A stretch of 28,583 nt of DNA from JASEJA01 sp038872535 (GTDB taxonomy: Archaea; Thermoproteota; Bathyarchaeia; Bathyarchaeales; Bathycorpusculaceae), in contig JAVZJY010000013.1 in assembly GCA_038872535.1 (NCBI GenBank), positions 1-28,583 of the forward strand, read 5' to 3'. The notes beneath the pieces were generated by a model that was not told where the DNA came from, did no database searches, and worked only from the letters and a program-made list of their open reading frames with translations. This document shows positions 14,313 through 21,701 of the stretch, piece by piece (position 1 is the stretch's first letter; the number at the start of each line of letters is the position of its first letter). The position numbers and the translations under genes were made by a program.

Positions 14313-15599
14313 TTACGAAATTTCCTCAACCACTGCTTTTCTGCGTCTTAAACCTCTAAACTTTAGTTTTGCGGTTAGGATTTTCTCTGTTGCAAACAAA
14401 CGTGATGCAATGTACATTATGACAATGGTGAAAGCAGCAACATAAACAACGCCTAATGCAGCGGTTAAATTGTCGCCCATTGTGACGGCTTTGGCTGCGA
14501 TTATTGGGTGGCTGAAGGGTATTGCGTAAATGAAAATTCTTAATGCAATTGGTAAAGTGTTAACATCCAGATACATGAGAAGTAGGGATGGTATGAATAT
14601 TAAGGGGTAGATGTTGCCAACTATGGCTTGGGCTCCTCGCACATCTTCTGCAAATGCGGATACTATTACTGCTAATGCCAAGGCTGAAAGTAAAGTTACA
14701 AACAATGATAAACCTAAAAGCAAATAACCGAAAAGTGAAGGAACAAGCCCAAGAGAAACCAAGTCAACATTTGCGCCAATTGGGATTGTTGCCATGAAAG
14801 AACTCATGTAATAGTTGAATCCAACCATGTAAGCCACGGCGCCGATGGCTGCAACAATTATTGAACCTGACAGTTTTCCCATGAGGATTGCGAAACGGTC
14901 CATTGGCAAAGTTAAAAGTGTTTCTAAGGTTTTCTCTTCTTTTTCCATGGCTACGGATGTTGCGGCTATCTGCATGGAATAGCTGAGCAATATCATTATG
15001 GTTATTGGCATGGCTATGGCTTGTGAAAGCATTAGCCTATTAAGCGTACTTGGGTCAACGCCTTCCACAACTTGTCCCTTAACAATCACCGCTTTCTCCG
15101 GAACAACAACATCAGGCGCAACGTCTCTGTTAAACTGTTCAATGGAAACATCAATCATTGATGCCCCGATGCCTTCAAACATTCCAGTGCCAGAGAAAAT
15201 GCTGTAGATTTTTATTGTTGCTTTTTCTTTTGCATTAACGCATTGGCTGAAGTTAGATGGAATTTCTATTATTTCTGTAGCGTTAAAATCAGCTAACAGA
15301 GGTAAAGCGGCTGTTACATTTGAGACGGGAACTTGAAAAACCCTCATTGAAACATTAAGATATTGGATAAATTGCGTAGCATTTTCTCCAGCATCATTGT
15401 TAATAACGAGTGCTGTGGTTTTTCCAGCAGTTTCTTGGGCTGACTTTATTGAAAAATTCATGATGGCGCCTAAAATTGGAAACATTATTAATGGGACAAT
15501 TACCATTCCCAAAAGAATTTTCGGGTCTCTTATAAGTTCCTTAAGCTCCTTCAACAAGAAGTTTCCAAAACCTTTAAGCAAGTCCAACCACCTTTGCAA
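14313..15599 (-). CDS. ABC-2 type transporter permease (NatB-like)
   Basis: A 428-aa integral membrane subunit. The first TM segment is at about residues 28-52, followed by a large extracytoplasmic domain (about 55-200) containing several N-x-S/T sites. Five or more TM segments lie between about 205 and 400, and the tail is basic (RRRKAVVEEIS). This layout is typical of NatB/YhaP-type ABC-2 permeases, which move ions, drugs or peptides outward. The signature MEKEEKTLETLLTLPMDRFAILMGKL just after the second TM is characteristic. The start at 15599 overlaps the ATPase gene by 26 nt, implying coupled translation. The cargo is unknown. Confidence 0.88.
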   Translation of the reverse strand: MQRWLDLLKGFGNFLLKELKELIRDPKILLGMVIVPLIMFPILGAIMNFSIKSAQETAGKTTALVINNDAGENATQFIQYLNVSMRVFQVPVSNVTAALPLLADFNATEIIEIPSNFSQCVNAKEKATIKIYSIFSGTGMFEGIGASMIDVSIEQFNRDVAPDVVVPEKAVIVKGQVVEGVDPSTLNRLMLSQAIAMPITIMILLSYSMQIAATSVAMEKEEKTLETLLTLPMDRFAILMGKLSGSIIVAAIGAVAYMVGFNYYMSSFMATIPIGANVDLVSLGLVPSLFGYLLLGLSLFVTLLSALALAVIVSAFAEDVRGAQAIVGNIYPLIFIPSLLLMYLDVNTLPIALRIFIYAIPFSHPIIAAKAVTMGDNLTAALGVVYVAAFTIVIMYIASRLFATEKILTAKLKFRGLRRRKAVVEEIS

Positions 15600-16305
15600 A
15601 AACTTCTTCCAAATTTGTGCTCTTGTATGCTTCTTTTAGTTCTTGGGGTTTTCCTTCTGCAACTATTTTGCCCTTGTTCAGTAGGGCTACTCTGTCGCAT
15701 AGGTGTTCCACTTCAAGCATGTTGTGGCTTGATAGGAGCACCGTTACGCCATGTTCTTTTACATAAAGTTTTATTATTTCTCTTACATGATAGGCGTGTA
15801 AAACGTCCAGTCCGCTTGTTGGCTCGTCTAGTACGGCGAGTTTGGGTTTAGTCATCAATGCTCTTGCAACTAATAGGCGGCGTTTCATTCCCTTACTGTA
15901 TGTTTTGGTTTTATCCCTCAATCTTTCACGTAAACCAGTGATTTCAGCTGCTTCTCTAACCATTTCTTTTGCTTCACTCTTGTTTTTAGTGTTAAAATTC
16001 GCCATAAACTGCAAATATTCCCAGCCAGACAAATTGCGGTAAGCCCCAGCCTCCTCTGGAAGATAGGTTATAATCCTTCGAACCTCATCGGCTTGGTGGA
16101 TGACGTCTAAGTCGAAAACTTTTACAGTGCCAGAAGTTGGCAAAAGTAGAGTAGAAATGACGCGGAGGGCTGTTGTTTTTCCAGCACCATTCGGACCAAT
16201 GATTCCAAAAATTTCCCCATAATTAACGTGAAATGTTAATCCGTCCAATGCGTGAATAACGCCGAAGACTTTAACTACGTCTCTTGCTTCCACAGCAAAG
16301 CTCAA
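15574..16305 (-). CDS. ABC transporter ATP-binding protein
   Basis: A 243-aa ATPase partner of the downstream permease. Walker A GPNGAGKT is at residues 37-44, the signature motif is TYSKGMKRR, Walker B is LAVLDEPTSGLD and the switch histidine is in LLSSHNMLEVEHL. It resembles the NatA/CcmA-like ATPases that pair with ABC-2 permeases. The start is TTG 16305. A CTTTTAAA element (about 16350-16342) lies 40 nt upstream as a TATA candidate. The small CxxC protein gene ends 121 nt upstream on the same strand. Confidence 0.92.
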   Translation of the reverse strand: MSFAVEARDVVKVFGVIHALDGLTFHVNYGEIFGIIGPNGAGKTTALRVISTLLLPTSGTVKVFDLDVIHQADEVRRIITYLPEEAGAYRNLSGWEYLQFMANFNTKNKSEAKEMVREAAEITGLRERLRDKTKTYSKGMKRRLLVARALMTKPKLAVLDEPTSGLDVLHAYHVREIIKLYVKEHGVTVLLSSHNMLEVEHLCDRVALLNKGKIVAEGKPQELKEAYKSTNLEEVFAKVVGLA

Positions 16306-16426
16306 TTTTAAGACACCGAAGGTTTAACAATCAATAAGCCATTTAAAAGTTATGTTATTAATTTGCATAATGTATACTAAAAATTTAGAAAATTATGGTT
16401 TAATAAGAAGAGCATTTCGGTTTAGA

Positions 16427-16567
16427 CTAATATCTCCTTCTTTGACTTCTTCTTTTTGACCAGCACTCTCGGCAGTAAACAGGCCTATTTGGGTCAGGCT
16501 CGAAGGGGACTTCGCATTCCTTTCCACAATCAGCACAAACTGCCTTATGCATCTCTTTTCCTGACAT
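16427..16567 (-). CDS. Small CxxC-x17-CxxC zinc-binding protein
   Basis: A 46-aa protein with C11-x2-C14 and C32-x2-C35 separated by exactly 17 residues. This matches the archaeal CxxC-x17-CxxC small zinc-ribbon type. The core is VCADCGKECEVPFEPDPNR followed by VYCRECW, and the C-terminus is basic (SKRRSQRRRY). Function is unknown; nucleic-acid or ribosome contact is plausible from charge. ATG 16567 is supported by GGAGATG with about 9 nt spacing. A perfect 10-bp inverted repeat lies 26 nt upstream of the ATG. Too short to be found by length filters, but codon pattern, ribosome site and motif make it a real gene. Confidence 0.85.
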   Translation of the reverse strand: MSGKEMHKAVCADCGKECEVPFEPDPNRPVYCRECWSKRRSQRRRY

Positions 16568-16593
16568 TTACTCTTTCATCTCCTTAACGTTTT

Positions 16594-16619
16594 ATTGTGC
16601 AAAAACCGGTTTGCACAAT
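16594..16619. repeat. Inverted repeat upstream of the CxxC gene (operator or hairpin)
   Basis: ATTGTGCAAA (16594-16603), 6-nt spacer AACCGG, TTTGCACAAT (16610-16619). Arms are perfect over 10 bp. It lies between the MBL gene stop (16659) and the CxxC gene ribosome site on the minus strand. A TATA-like TTTTATAAG (about 16650-16642) lies upstream, so the repeat would sit at or just after the transcription start. It is not followed by a T-run on the minus strand, so an operator or leader hairpin is more likely than a terminator. Confidence 0.6.
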
Positions 16620-16658
16620 GCACCTATTTCACGGTATTGTCTCTTATAAAACTTATCT

Positions 16659-17636
16659 TCAAAACTTGTAAAGGTTTCCAACACCGTTCCAAACGAAGGC
16701 TTCGGGCATGGTTTGGGCTATGGCGTAAATTCCTCTCCAACCAGTGCAATGACATGGCGCTATCAAGTATGGTTTTATTAGTTTCAGTTTCTCAACCGTC
16801 TGGCTTATTCTCGGTTCATATTCTTTTCCAGCCAAATGGAAACCTCCCATAACAGCGTGAACTTTTTCAACTCCGGTTATGCGCTGTGCATGTTGTATTG
16901 TGTTTATTATGCCTGCATGAGCGCAACCAGACAATATCACAAGACCTTTCTGTTTAATGTTGATGACAATTGCCCTGTCATCCCACATCCAAGGATAAGG
17001 CTTCCACTCTCCATCAATTAAAACCCTGTTCCTTGGAGAACCATTTTCAAAATCCGTTTTAGGTGGGATTTCGCCTGTAACAAGCACAGCACCATCAGCT
17101 ATAAGATATGGCTGTTTAGTTTTGACATATTCGGCTGGCTTCACCATATCCTCTGACGGGAATGGCGGATCTTTCCTAATTGTCCCATCCTTTTGTGCGG
17201 TTCCCCTTGTTTTGAACATGTCCTCATGCACTAGGATAGGCAATTCTCTCTTGTTAGCTGCTTTCACAACAGCCAGCAACCCGCCGAAATGGTCATCATG
17301 ACCATGAGAGATAACAATAGCCTCAATTTCAGAAAGCTCTATGCCCATCCGCTTAGCATTGGTTACAACACCTTCTGGGCTTCTGCCTGTGTCAAACAAT
17401 ATTGTATTAGCGTTTCTGCCTTGGAAAACTCGAATCAGGAACGAAAGTCCATGCTCAGCTATTGGTAAACGGAAATGTTCTCTCACCCATTTCTGTCCTT
17501 TTCTCTCTTTTATCCAATCTCTTACTTGTCGAACTTCAATCTTTTTTATTGTTGATAGAACATCTATGGAGTTGTCCATTAAACTTATTATCTCTACACC
17601 ATCAACATTTTTGAATGGAACACGCATTTCATCCAT
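16659..17636 (-). CDS. MBL-fold hydrolase, RFA-P synthase-like group
   Basis: A 325-aa metallo-beta-lactamase-fold protein. The metal motif is VISHGHDDHFGG (H-x-H-x-D-H, about residue 110). Late blocks are LVILSGCAHAGIINTI, HAVMGGFHLAG and LIAPCHCTGWRGI. The SGCAHAG and GGFHL blocks are characteristic of proteins annotated as 7,8-dihydropterin-6-yl-methyl-4-(beta-D-ribofuranosyl)aminobenzene 5'-phosphate synthase. That activity belongs to tetrahydromethanopterin synthesis, but many homologues have untested functions. ATG 17636 has GGAG at 8 nt spacing. It is divergent from the dtxR-feo operon, sharing a 128-nt control region. Confidence 0.78.
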   Translation of the reverse strand: MDEMRVPFKNVDGVEIISLMDNSIDVLSTIKKIEVRQVRDWIKERKGQKWVREHFRLPIAEHGLSFLIRVFQGRNANTILFDTGRSPEGVVTNAKRMGIELSEIEAIVISHGHDDHFGGLLAVVKAANKRELPILVHEDMFKTRGTAQKDGTIRKDPPFPSEDMVKPAEYVKTKQPYLIADGAVLVTGEIPPKTDFENGSPRNRVLIDGEWKPYPWMWDDRAIVINIKQKGLVILSGCAHAGIINTIQHAQRITGVEKVHAVMGGFHLAGKEYEPRISQTVEKLKLIKPYLIAPCHCTGWRGIYAIAQTMPEAFVWNGVGNLYKF

Positions 17637-17688
17637 AAAGATTTCTCCAAATTTGATATATTGTTTGGAGCTACATAATAATATGTAT

Positions 17689-17740
17689 TAAAATATTTAT
17701 GTCATAGCACTGAAAAGTGTTAAATATACGAGTCATCGTA
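17689..17740 (+). promoter_or_regulatory. Promoter and candidate operators of the dtxR-feoAB operon
   Basis: AAATATTTAT (17691-17700) is a good TATA element, predicting a start near 17722-17728. Two short palindromes lie around it: CACT-GAAA-AGTG (17708-17719), between TATA and start, and TACGA-GTCA-TCGTA (17727-17740), at the start. Both could bind the adjacent DtxR-like repressor, giving iron autoregulation. Neither matches a consensus I can name, so this is positional inference. Confidence 0.4.
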
Positions 17741-17764
17741 ATTCAGATTTGGAGCGCTCGTAGA

Positions 17765-18436
17765 ATGTCCCAAAGCCAACAAATTACAGCAGTAACAGAG
17801 GAATATCTCGAATGCATTTATAGACTGCAAGAAAAAAGCGGAGCCGCCAGAACCAGCGACATCGTCAAAATGCTCGGGGTTGTCCCCGGAACAGTTACGA
17901 ATACTGTAGAGCGTCTAGAGAAGGATGGATTTTTAACACATGCGCCCTACAAGGGCGTTAAGCTTACACAAAAAGGCAGAAAAATAGCATTACAAGTGAT
18001 AAGAAGGCACCGGTTATCGGAACGCTTGCTTGTAGACATTCTGCACATAAAATGGGAGGAAGTTCATGAAGCGGCTTGCAAGTTGGAACATGGCATAACT
18101 AAAGAAATAATTAAACCTTTAGAAAAGGCGCTGAAACATCCAAAAACCTGCCCTCATGGAAACCCAATCCCAACAGCATGCGGAGGAATAATCGAAGAAA
18201 AGTCCACGCCTCTGACAGATTTCGCCCCGGGCAAGAAATGCGTGATAGTGAAAATAACAGAGGAGCAAGTGGACTTGCTACAATACTTAGGCAAACTTGG
18301 ACTTGTGCCTGGGGCTTCAGTAGAGATTCTGGAGAAAGCTCCCCTTAGCGGTCCAATCACTGTGAAGATAGGTTCAACGCATCATGCCATAAGCCGCCAA
18401 GTAGCCTCAGTCATTCAAGTTAAACAATTAAAATGA
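17765..18436 (+). CDS. DtxR/IdeR-family metal-dependent regulator
   Basis: A 223-aa transcriptional regulator. The N-terminal winged helix spans residues 1-70 (TEEYLECIYRLQEKSGAARTSD, then VVPGTVTNTVERLEKDGF as recognition region). A dimerisation and metal-binding domain follows: HEAACKLEHGITKEI keeps the Cys, Glu and His of iron-type DtxR proteins, and HPKTCPHGNPIP follows. The C-terminal FeoA/SH3-like domain covers about 145-223 (LGLVPGASVEILEKAPLSGPITV). Fe(II) is the likely co-repressor. The frame opens at 17717, but the ATG at 17765 starts the conserved part. feoA follows after 15 nt, so it probably controls its own operon and iron uptake. Confidence 0.9.
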   Translation: MSQSQQITAVTEEYLECIYRLQEKSGAARTSDIVKMLGVVPGTVTNTVERLEKDGFLTHAPYKGVKLTQKGRKIALQVIRRHRLSERLLVDILHIKWEEVHEAACKLEHGITKEIIKPLEKALKHPKTCPHGNPIPTACGGIIEEKSTPLTDFAPGKKCVIVKITEEQVDLLQYLGKLGLVPGASVEILEKAPLSGPITVKIGSTHHAISRQVASVIQVKQLK

Positions 18437-18451
18437 AAAGTTGGTGATTAA

Positions 18452-18727
18452 ATGGAAAAACGGGAAGTTCCACTGACCACATTAAAAGACGGAGAAACTG
18501 GAATAGTCATTTCCGTAAAAACTGGACATGGCAGGGGAAGAGGAAGAAAACGAGGAATGTGTGGATTTGAAAAGAGACTAATGGACATGGGATTAACTCC
18601 AGGAACAAAAGTAACCGTTGTAAAATCAGCCCCCTTCCATGGACCCTTAGAAATTCTCGTGCGAGGCTCAAGACTCGCCCTCGGCAGAGGAATGGCTGAA
18701 AAAATTTTCGTGGAGATAGAAAAGTAA
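18452..18727 (+). CDS. feoA: FeoA, ferrous iron transport accessory protein
   Basis: A 91-aa SH3-like protein that assists FeoB at the cytoplasmic face. The core reads VPLTTLKDGETGIVISVKT, then FEKRLMDMGLTPGTKVTVVK, APFHGPLEILVRGSRLALGRGMAEKI, all typical of FeoA. Unusual is an inserted Gly/Arg/Lys-rich loop at residues 25-36 (GHGRGRGRKRGM) just before the RLMDMG motif; most FeoA proteins have a short GGG-type turn there. It lies 15 nt after the regulator gene, and its stop directly abuts the feoB ATG. Confidence 0.93.
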   Translation: MEKREVPLTTLKDGETGIVISVKTGHGRGRGRKRGMCGFEKRLMDMGLTPGTKVTVVKSAPFHGPLEILVRGSRLALGRGMAEKIFVEIEK

Positions 18728-20677
18728 ATGGCTAAAAAGAAACTTCTAATCGCCTTAGCAGGAAACGCCAATGTTGGAAAATCCGTTATCTTCAACCACT
18801 TGACTGGCTTACATCAACACATTGGCAACTGGCCTGGAAAAACTGTGGAAAAAGCAGAGGGAACGCTTCACTTTAAGGGATACACAATTGACATTATCGA
18901 TTTGCCTGGAATATATTCCCTCTCCACCTATTCCTTAGAAGAGTTGATTTCTAGAAAATACATTGCCGTTGAAAAACCAGACGTTGTCATAAACGTTGTG
19001 GACGCTTCCGTCCTTGAAAGGAACCTCTATTTTACATTGCAGCTCATGGAATTGGAAACCCCCATGGTTATAGCGTTAAATCAGATGGATATGGCGAAGA
19101 GAAAAGGAATACAAATAGATGTTGAAAAATTGGAAAAACTTTTGGGAATACCCGTCATACCGACAGTTGCCATAAAAGGAGTGGGCATTTTCCAACTTTT
19201 AGAAAAAGCAATTGAAGTGATTGAAAAAGGACAGGCTGCAAAGTATGCGCCAGTTACGTATGGAGAAGAAGTTGAAGAGAGAATTGCCAAACTCACAAAA
19301 ATGGTTGAGGGCATCCAATTTTGGTATCCGTCAAGGTATGTTGCAATCAAACTGTTAGAAGGAGATGAAGAAATAGAAAGGGAAATCAAAAAGCTTAACC
19401 CACAAATAGTTTCTGCAGCCAAAAAACTTGCAAGCGAAATTGAAAAGCTCCATGGGCATTCATGTTCAACAGTGATAACTTCTGAAAGATATGAAATTGC
19501 TGGCTGCATCGCCAGAGAAGCCCAAAAACTGGTGTCTCCAATAAAGCCAAAGTTAGGAGAAAGACTGCACAACATTACAACCCATAAAATCATGGGATAT
19601 CCAATAATGGTTTTCTCGCTGCTTTTGGTATTCTATTCCATCTTCACCTTCGGAGGATGCCTTTCAGACTTATTAAACAATTTGTTTTATGGATGGGAAC
19701 CCAGTTTTTTAAGCCTTTTTGGGACAGAAGTTTTTGGAAAATTGGTTTGGAGCGTTCTTGAAGGCGTTATTGCAGGTGTTACAATAGCATTGCCTTACAT
19801 TGTCCCATTTTACATTATACTATATTTTCTAGAAGATTCAGGCTACCTAAGCAGAATTGCCTTTTTAATGGACAACATCATGCATAAAATGGGATTGCAT
19901 GGAAAAGCCTTCATCCCTCTAATTTTGGGATACGGATGCAACGTTCCAGCCTGCTTAGGATGCAGAATAATGGAAACCCAAAGGGAAAGGCTTCTCGCAG
20001 CCTTTGTTACAACACTTGTGCCATGCGCTGCTCGCACAGTCATAATTCTTGGCTTGGTGGGCAAATATTTAGGCATACAATGGGCATTAACGCTTTACAT
20101 ATTCGACCTAGCAGTAATTTTCATCCTTGGAAGACTAGCCTTTAAGGCTCTTCCAGGCGAGCCAACAGCCCTAATCATGGAAATGTCCGATTACAGATGG
20201 CCCCATATAAAAACTGTTTTAAAACAAACATGGTTTAGGCTGGCTGAATTCATAAAAATAGCCTTTCCACTAATAATTGTTGGAAGCTTCGCCATAAAAC
20301 TTGCCGAAATTCTTGGCTTGCTCGAGCCAATCGCAATGACGCTAAGCCCCATAACAGTAGCATGGCTTGGACTGCCAGCAATAACAGGAATAACATTGAT
20401 ATTTGGCGTTTTAAGAAAAGAGCTAACGCTAGTCATGCTTGCAACGCTTTTTGGAACAACAAACTTCGCCGAAATTCTTAGCCCAGTTCAAATGGTTGTC
20501 TTCACACTTGTAGCCATGTTTTACATACCATGCATAGCAACAATTGCAGCCTTAACTAAAGAGTTCGGCTGGAAAAAAGCGTTATACATAACAATTTTCG
20601 AAATAATTTTCGCGATAAGTTTGGGTGGAATAACTCTTAGAATCCTAACTCTTATACAGCCTACTATAGGGTTTTAG
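18728..20677 (+). CDS. feoB: FeoB, ferrous iron transporter
   Basis: A 649-aa Fe(II) transporter of the cytoplasmic membrane with an N-terminal GTPase. G1 is GNANVGKS (12-19), G3 is DLPG (58-61), G4 is NQMD (118-121). A helical GDI-like domain spans about 170-280. The membrane part has two Gate repeats: the first with ILGYGCNVPACLGCRIMETQRERLL and CAARTVIILG, the second with ITLIFGVLRKELTLVML. The conserved Cys residues of Gate 1 are present. Somewhat short but complete. It starts on the base after the feoA stop. Its last codons overlap a convergent serine-hydrolase remnant by 14 nt. Confidence 0.95.
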   Translation: MAKKKLLIALAGNANVGKSVIFNHLTGLHQHIGNWPGKTVEKAEGTLHFKGYTIDIIDLPGIYSLSTYSLEELISRKYIAVEKPDVVINVVDASVLERNLYFTLQLMELETPMVIALNQMDMAKRKGIQIDVEKLEKLLGIPVIPTVAIKGVGIFQLLEKAIEVIEKGQAAKYAPVTYGEEVEERIAKLTKMVEGIQFWYPSRYVAIKLLEGDEEIEREIKKLNPQIVSAAKKLASEIEKLHGHSCSTVITSERYEIAGCIAREAQKLVSPIKPKLGERLHNITTHKIMGYPIMVFSLLLVFYSIFTFGGCLSDLLNNLFYGWEPSFLSLFGTEVFGKLVWSVLEGVIAGVTIALPYIVPFYIILYFLEDSGYLSRIAFLMDNIMHKMGLHGKAFIPLILGYGCNVPACLGCRIMETQRERLLAAFVTTLVPCAARTVIILGLVGKYLGIQWALTLYIFDLAVIFILGRLAFKALPGEPTALIMEMSDYRWPHIKTVLKQTWFRLAEFIKIAFPLIIVGSFAIKLAEILGLLEPIAMTLSPITVAWLGLPAITGITLIFGVLRKELTLVMLATLFGTTNFAEILSPVQMVVFTLVAMFYIPCIATIAALTKEFGWKKALYITIFEIIFAISLGGITLRILTLIQPTIGF

Positions 20678-20828
20678 TTTTGTGAAACCATGCTCGTTCC
20701 ACATAGAAATCATTTTTCATTACTGCAAGACTTAAACCTGGTGCACGTGCCTCCATCATTATTATAGTAACGAGGTTTTCGATTTTCTTTTTCACATTTT
20801 CAAGCAATTCAATTTCACATCCTAACAT
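20664..20828 (-). pseudogene. Fragment resembling the N-terminus of a serine beta-lactamase-like hydrolase
   Basis: A 54-codon open frame from ATG 20828 to TAG 20664. Residues 12-46 (VKKKIENLVTIIMMEARAP, then GLSLAVMKNDFYVERAW) match the first helix and strand of class C beta-lactamase/PBP4*-like hydrolases, where the usual pattern is PGLSVAVVKDGEVVYSKGFG. The frame then stops, before the catalytic SxxK motif could occur, and nothing similar continues downstream because feoB lies there. I read it as a decayed remnant. A functional microprotein cannot be excluded. The rest of the 20678-20911 gap shows no gene. Confidence 0.5.
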
Positions 20829-20911
20829 ATTTTTAACATTACTGCAACTTATTTGATTTAAGCATTTGTGAAAAGCAAATAATTCGACGATTCCTAAAAT
20901 AACCTAAAGTC

Positions 20912-21019
20912 TGGTGGGGCTGCCCGGATTTGAACCGGGGTCCTTCCCGCAAGTGGCAAACGCCAACACGCTTAGAGAGCCCAAGTCTCCAAGCCTAGAC
21001 CAAGCTAGCCGACAGCCCC
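20912..21019 (-). tRNA. tRNA-Pro (UGG) with enlarged variable region
   Basis: Acceptor GGGGCTG (21019-21013) pairs with CAGCCCC (20922-20916); A73 and an encoded CCA (20914-20912) follow. The D stem GGCT/GGCT includes two G-U pairs; A14, GG18-19 and A21 are in place. The anticodon stem GGAGA/TCTCT encloses the loop CTTGGGC, so the anticodon is UGG (20983-20981). The T arm is CCCGG-TTCAAAT-CCGGG. Between positions 43 and 49 there are 34 nt (20973-20940) instead of 4-5. They form an imperfect hairpin followed by GCGGGAAGGAC. Removal of 29 nt would leave AGGAC. The likely explanation is a non-canonical intron in the variable loop, as in tRNA-Trp here. Confidence 0.85.
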
Positions 21020-21096
21020 TTCTGTTATGGGCTTATGTTAGAATAGAATTTTAGAGGCTGAATTTAAAATTATTCTCTTTAAAGTTCTGAATTATT

Positions 21097-21429
21097 TCAG
21101 TGTCTTTTTACGCTACATTGTAATACTTTCGGGCAGATTAGGCATTCGTCTGGGATTGGCATGTCTTTTGGAACTGCGTTTAGGAATCCGAAGTAGTGGG
21201 CGCATTTTGCTGGTGTGTCAAGGACTTTTGGGTATTCTGTTGGTTTGACGCTTACTATTTTCATGTTTTCAATTATGATGTCAAGTTTTGAATTGCAGTA
21301 TGGGCATGCATAGTAGTTTTGTCTTGGTATTGTGGAGGAATCTGTTAGCACTGCTGGTTTGTCAAAGGTTTTTCCACATCCCTTATATGGACATTTAAGT
21401 TTTTCTTCGTGAATGTGGAGAGGCGGCAT
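21097..21429 (-). CDS. Cys-rich zinc-binding protein, function unknown
   Basis: A 110-aa protein with two or three putative metal sites. CPYKGCGKTFDKP (residues 13-25) looks like the first half of a classical C2H2 finger; ACPYCNSKL (about 41-49) may complete it as a ribbon. The C-terminal part has CAHYFGFLNAVPKD and then ECLICPKVLQC, a second Cys cluster. No catalytic motif is seen. Such proteins are common hypothetical genes in TACK archaea; a DNA- or RNA-binding role is possible but unproven. It lies between tRNA-Thr and tRNA-Pro, all on the minus strand. Confidence 0.7.
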   Translation of the reverse strand: MPPLHIHEEKLKCPYKGCGKTFDKPAVLTDSSTIPRQNYYACPYCNSKLDIIIENMKIVSVKPTEYPKVLDTPAKCAHYFGFLNAVPKDMPIPDECLICPKVLQCSVKRH

Positions 21430-21515
21430 GTTTTATCGTCCTCCATATGAATCGTTAATATTAATATTTAATAAACATTTCCGTTCACAAGTACAACAAA
21501 AATACACAAAACAAA

Positions 21516-21589
21516 AGCCTCGGCCGGGCTTTGATCCCGGGACCTACAGCTTACGAGGCTGTCGCTCTACCAGACTGAGCTACCGAGGC
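21516..21589 (-). tRNA. tRNA-Thr (CGU)
   Basis: Acceptor GCCTCGG (21589-21583) pairs with CCGAGGC (21523-21517); the discriminator is U and CCA is not encoded. D arm GCTC/GAGC; anticodon arm ACAGC-CTCGTAA-GCTGT gives anticodon CGU; variable loop AGGTC. The T arm is CCGGG-ATCAAAG-CCCGG. The T loop has A54 and G60 instead of the usual T54 and pyrimidine 60. Downstream the minus strand runs into TTTTGTTTTG, a T-rich terminator-like tract. Confidence 0.93.
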
Positions 21590-21701
21590 ATCATATTTGT
21601 AATGGCGGCATTTGTCTTTTAAACCGTTCTTCTATTTTTATGGGTTTGCTGAGGATTTTTAAGTTTATACACCATATTCATTTGGTAAGGAGGAAGCCAT
21701 T

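Noticed and set aside
20912..21019. Type II tRNA (Leu or Ser) because of the long variable region
   Set aside because: Standard numbering gives anticodon UGG and A73. The region leaves 11 unpaired nt before the T stem, unlike any Leu or Ser variable arm, so an insertion in tRNA-Pro is the better reading.
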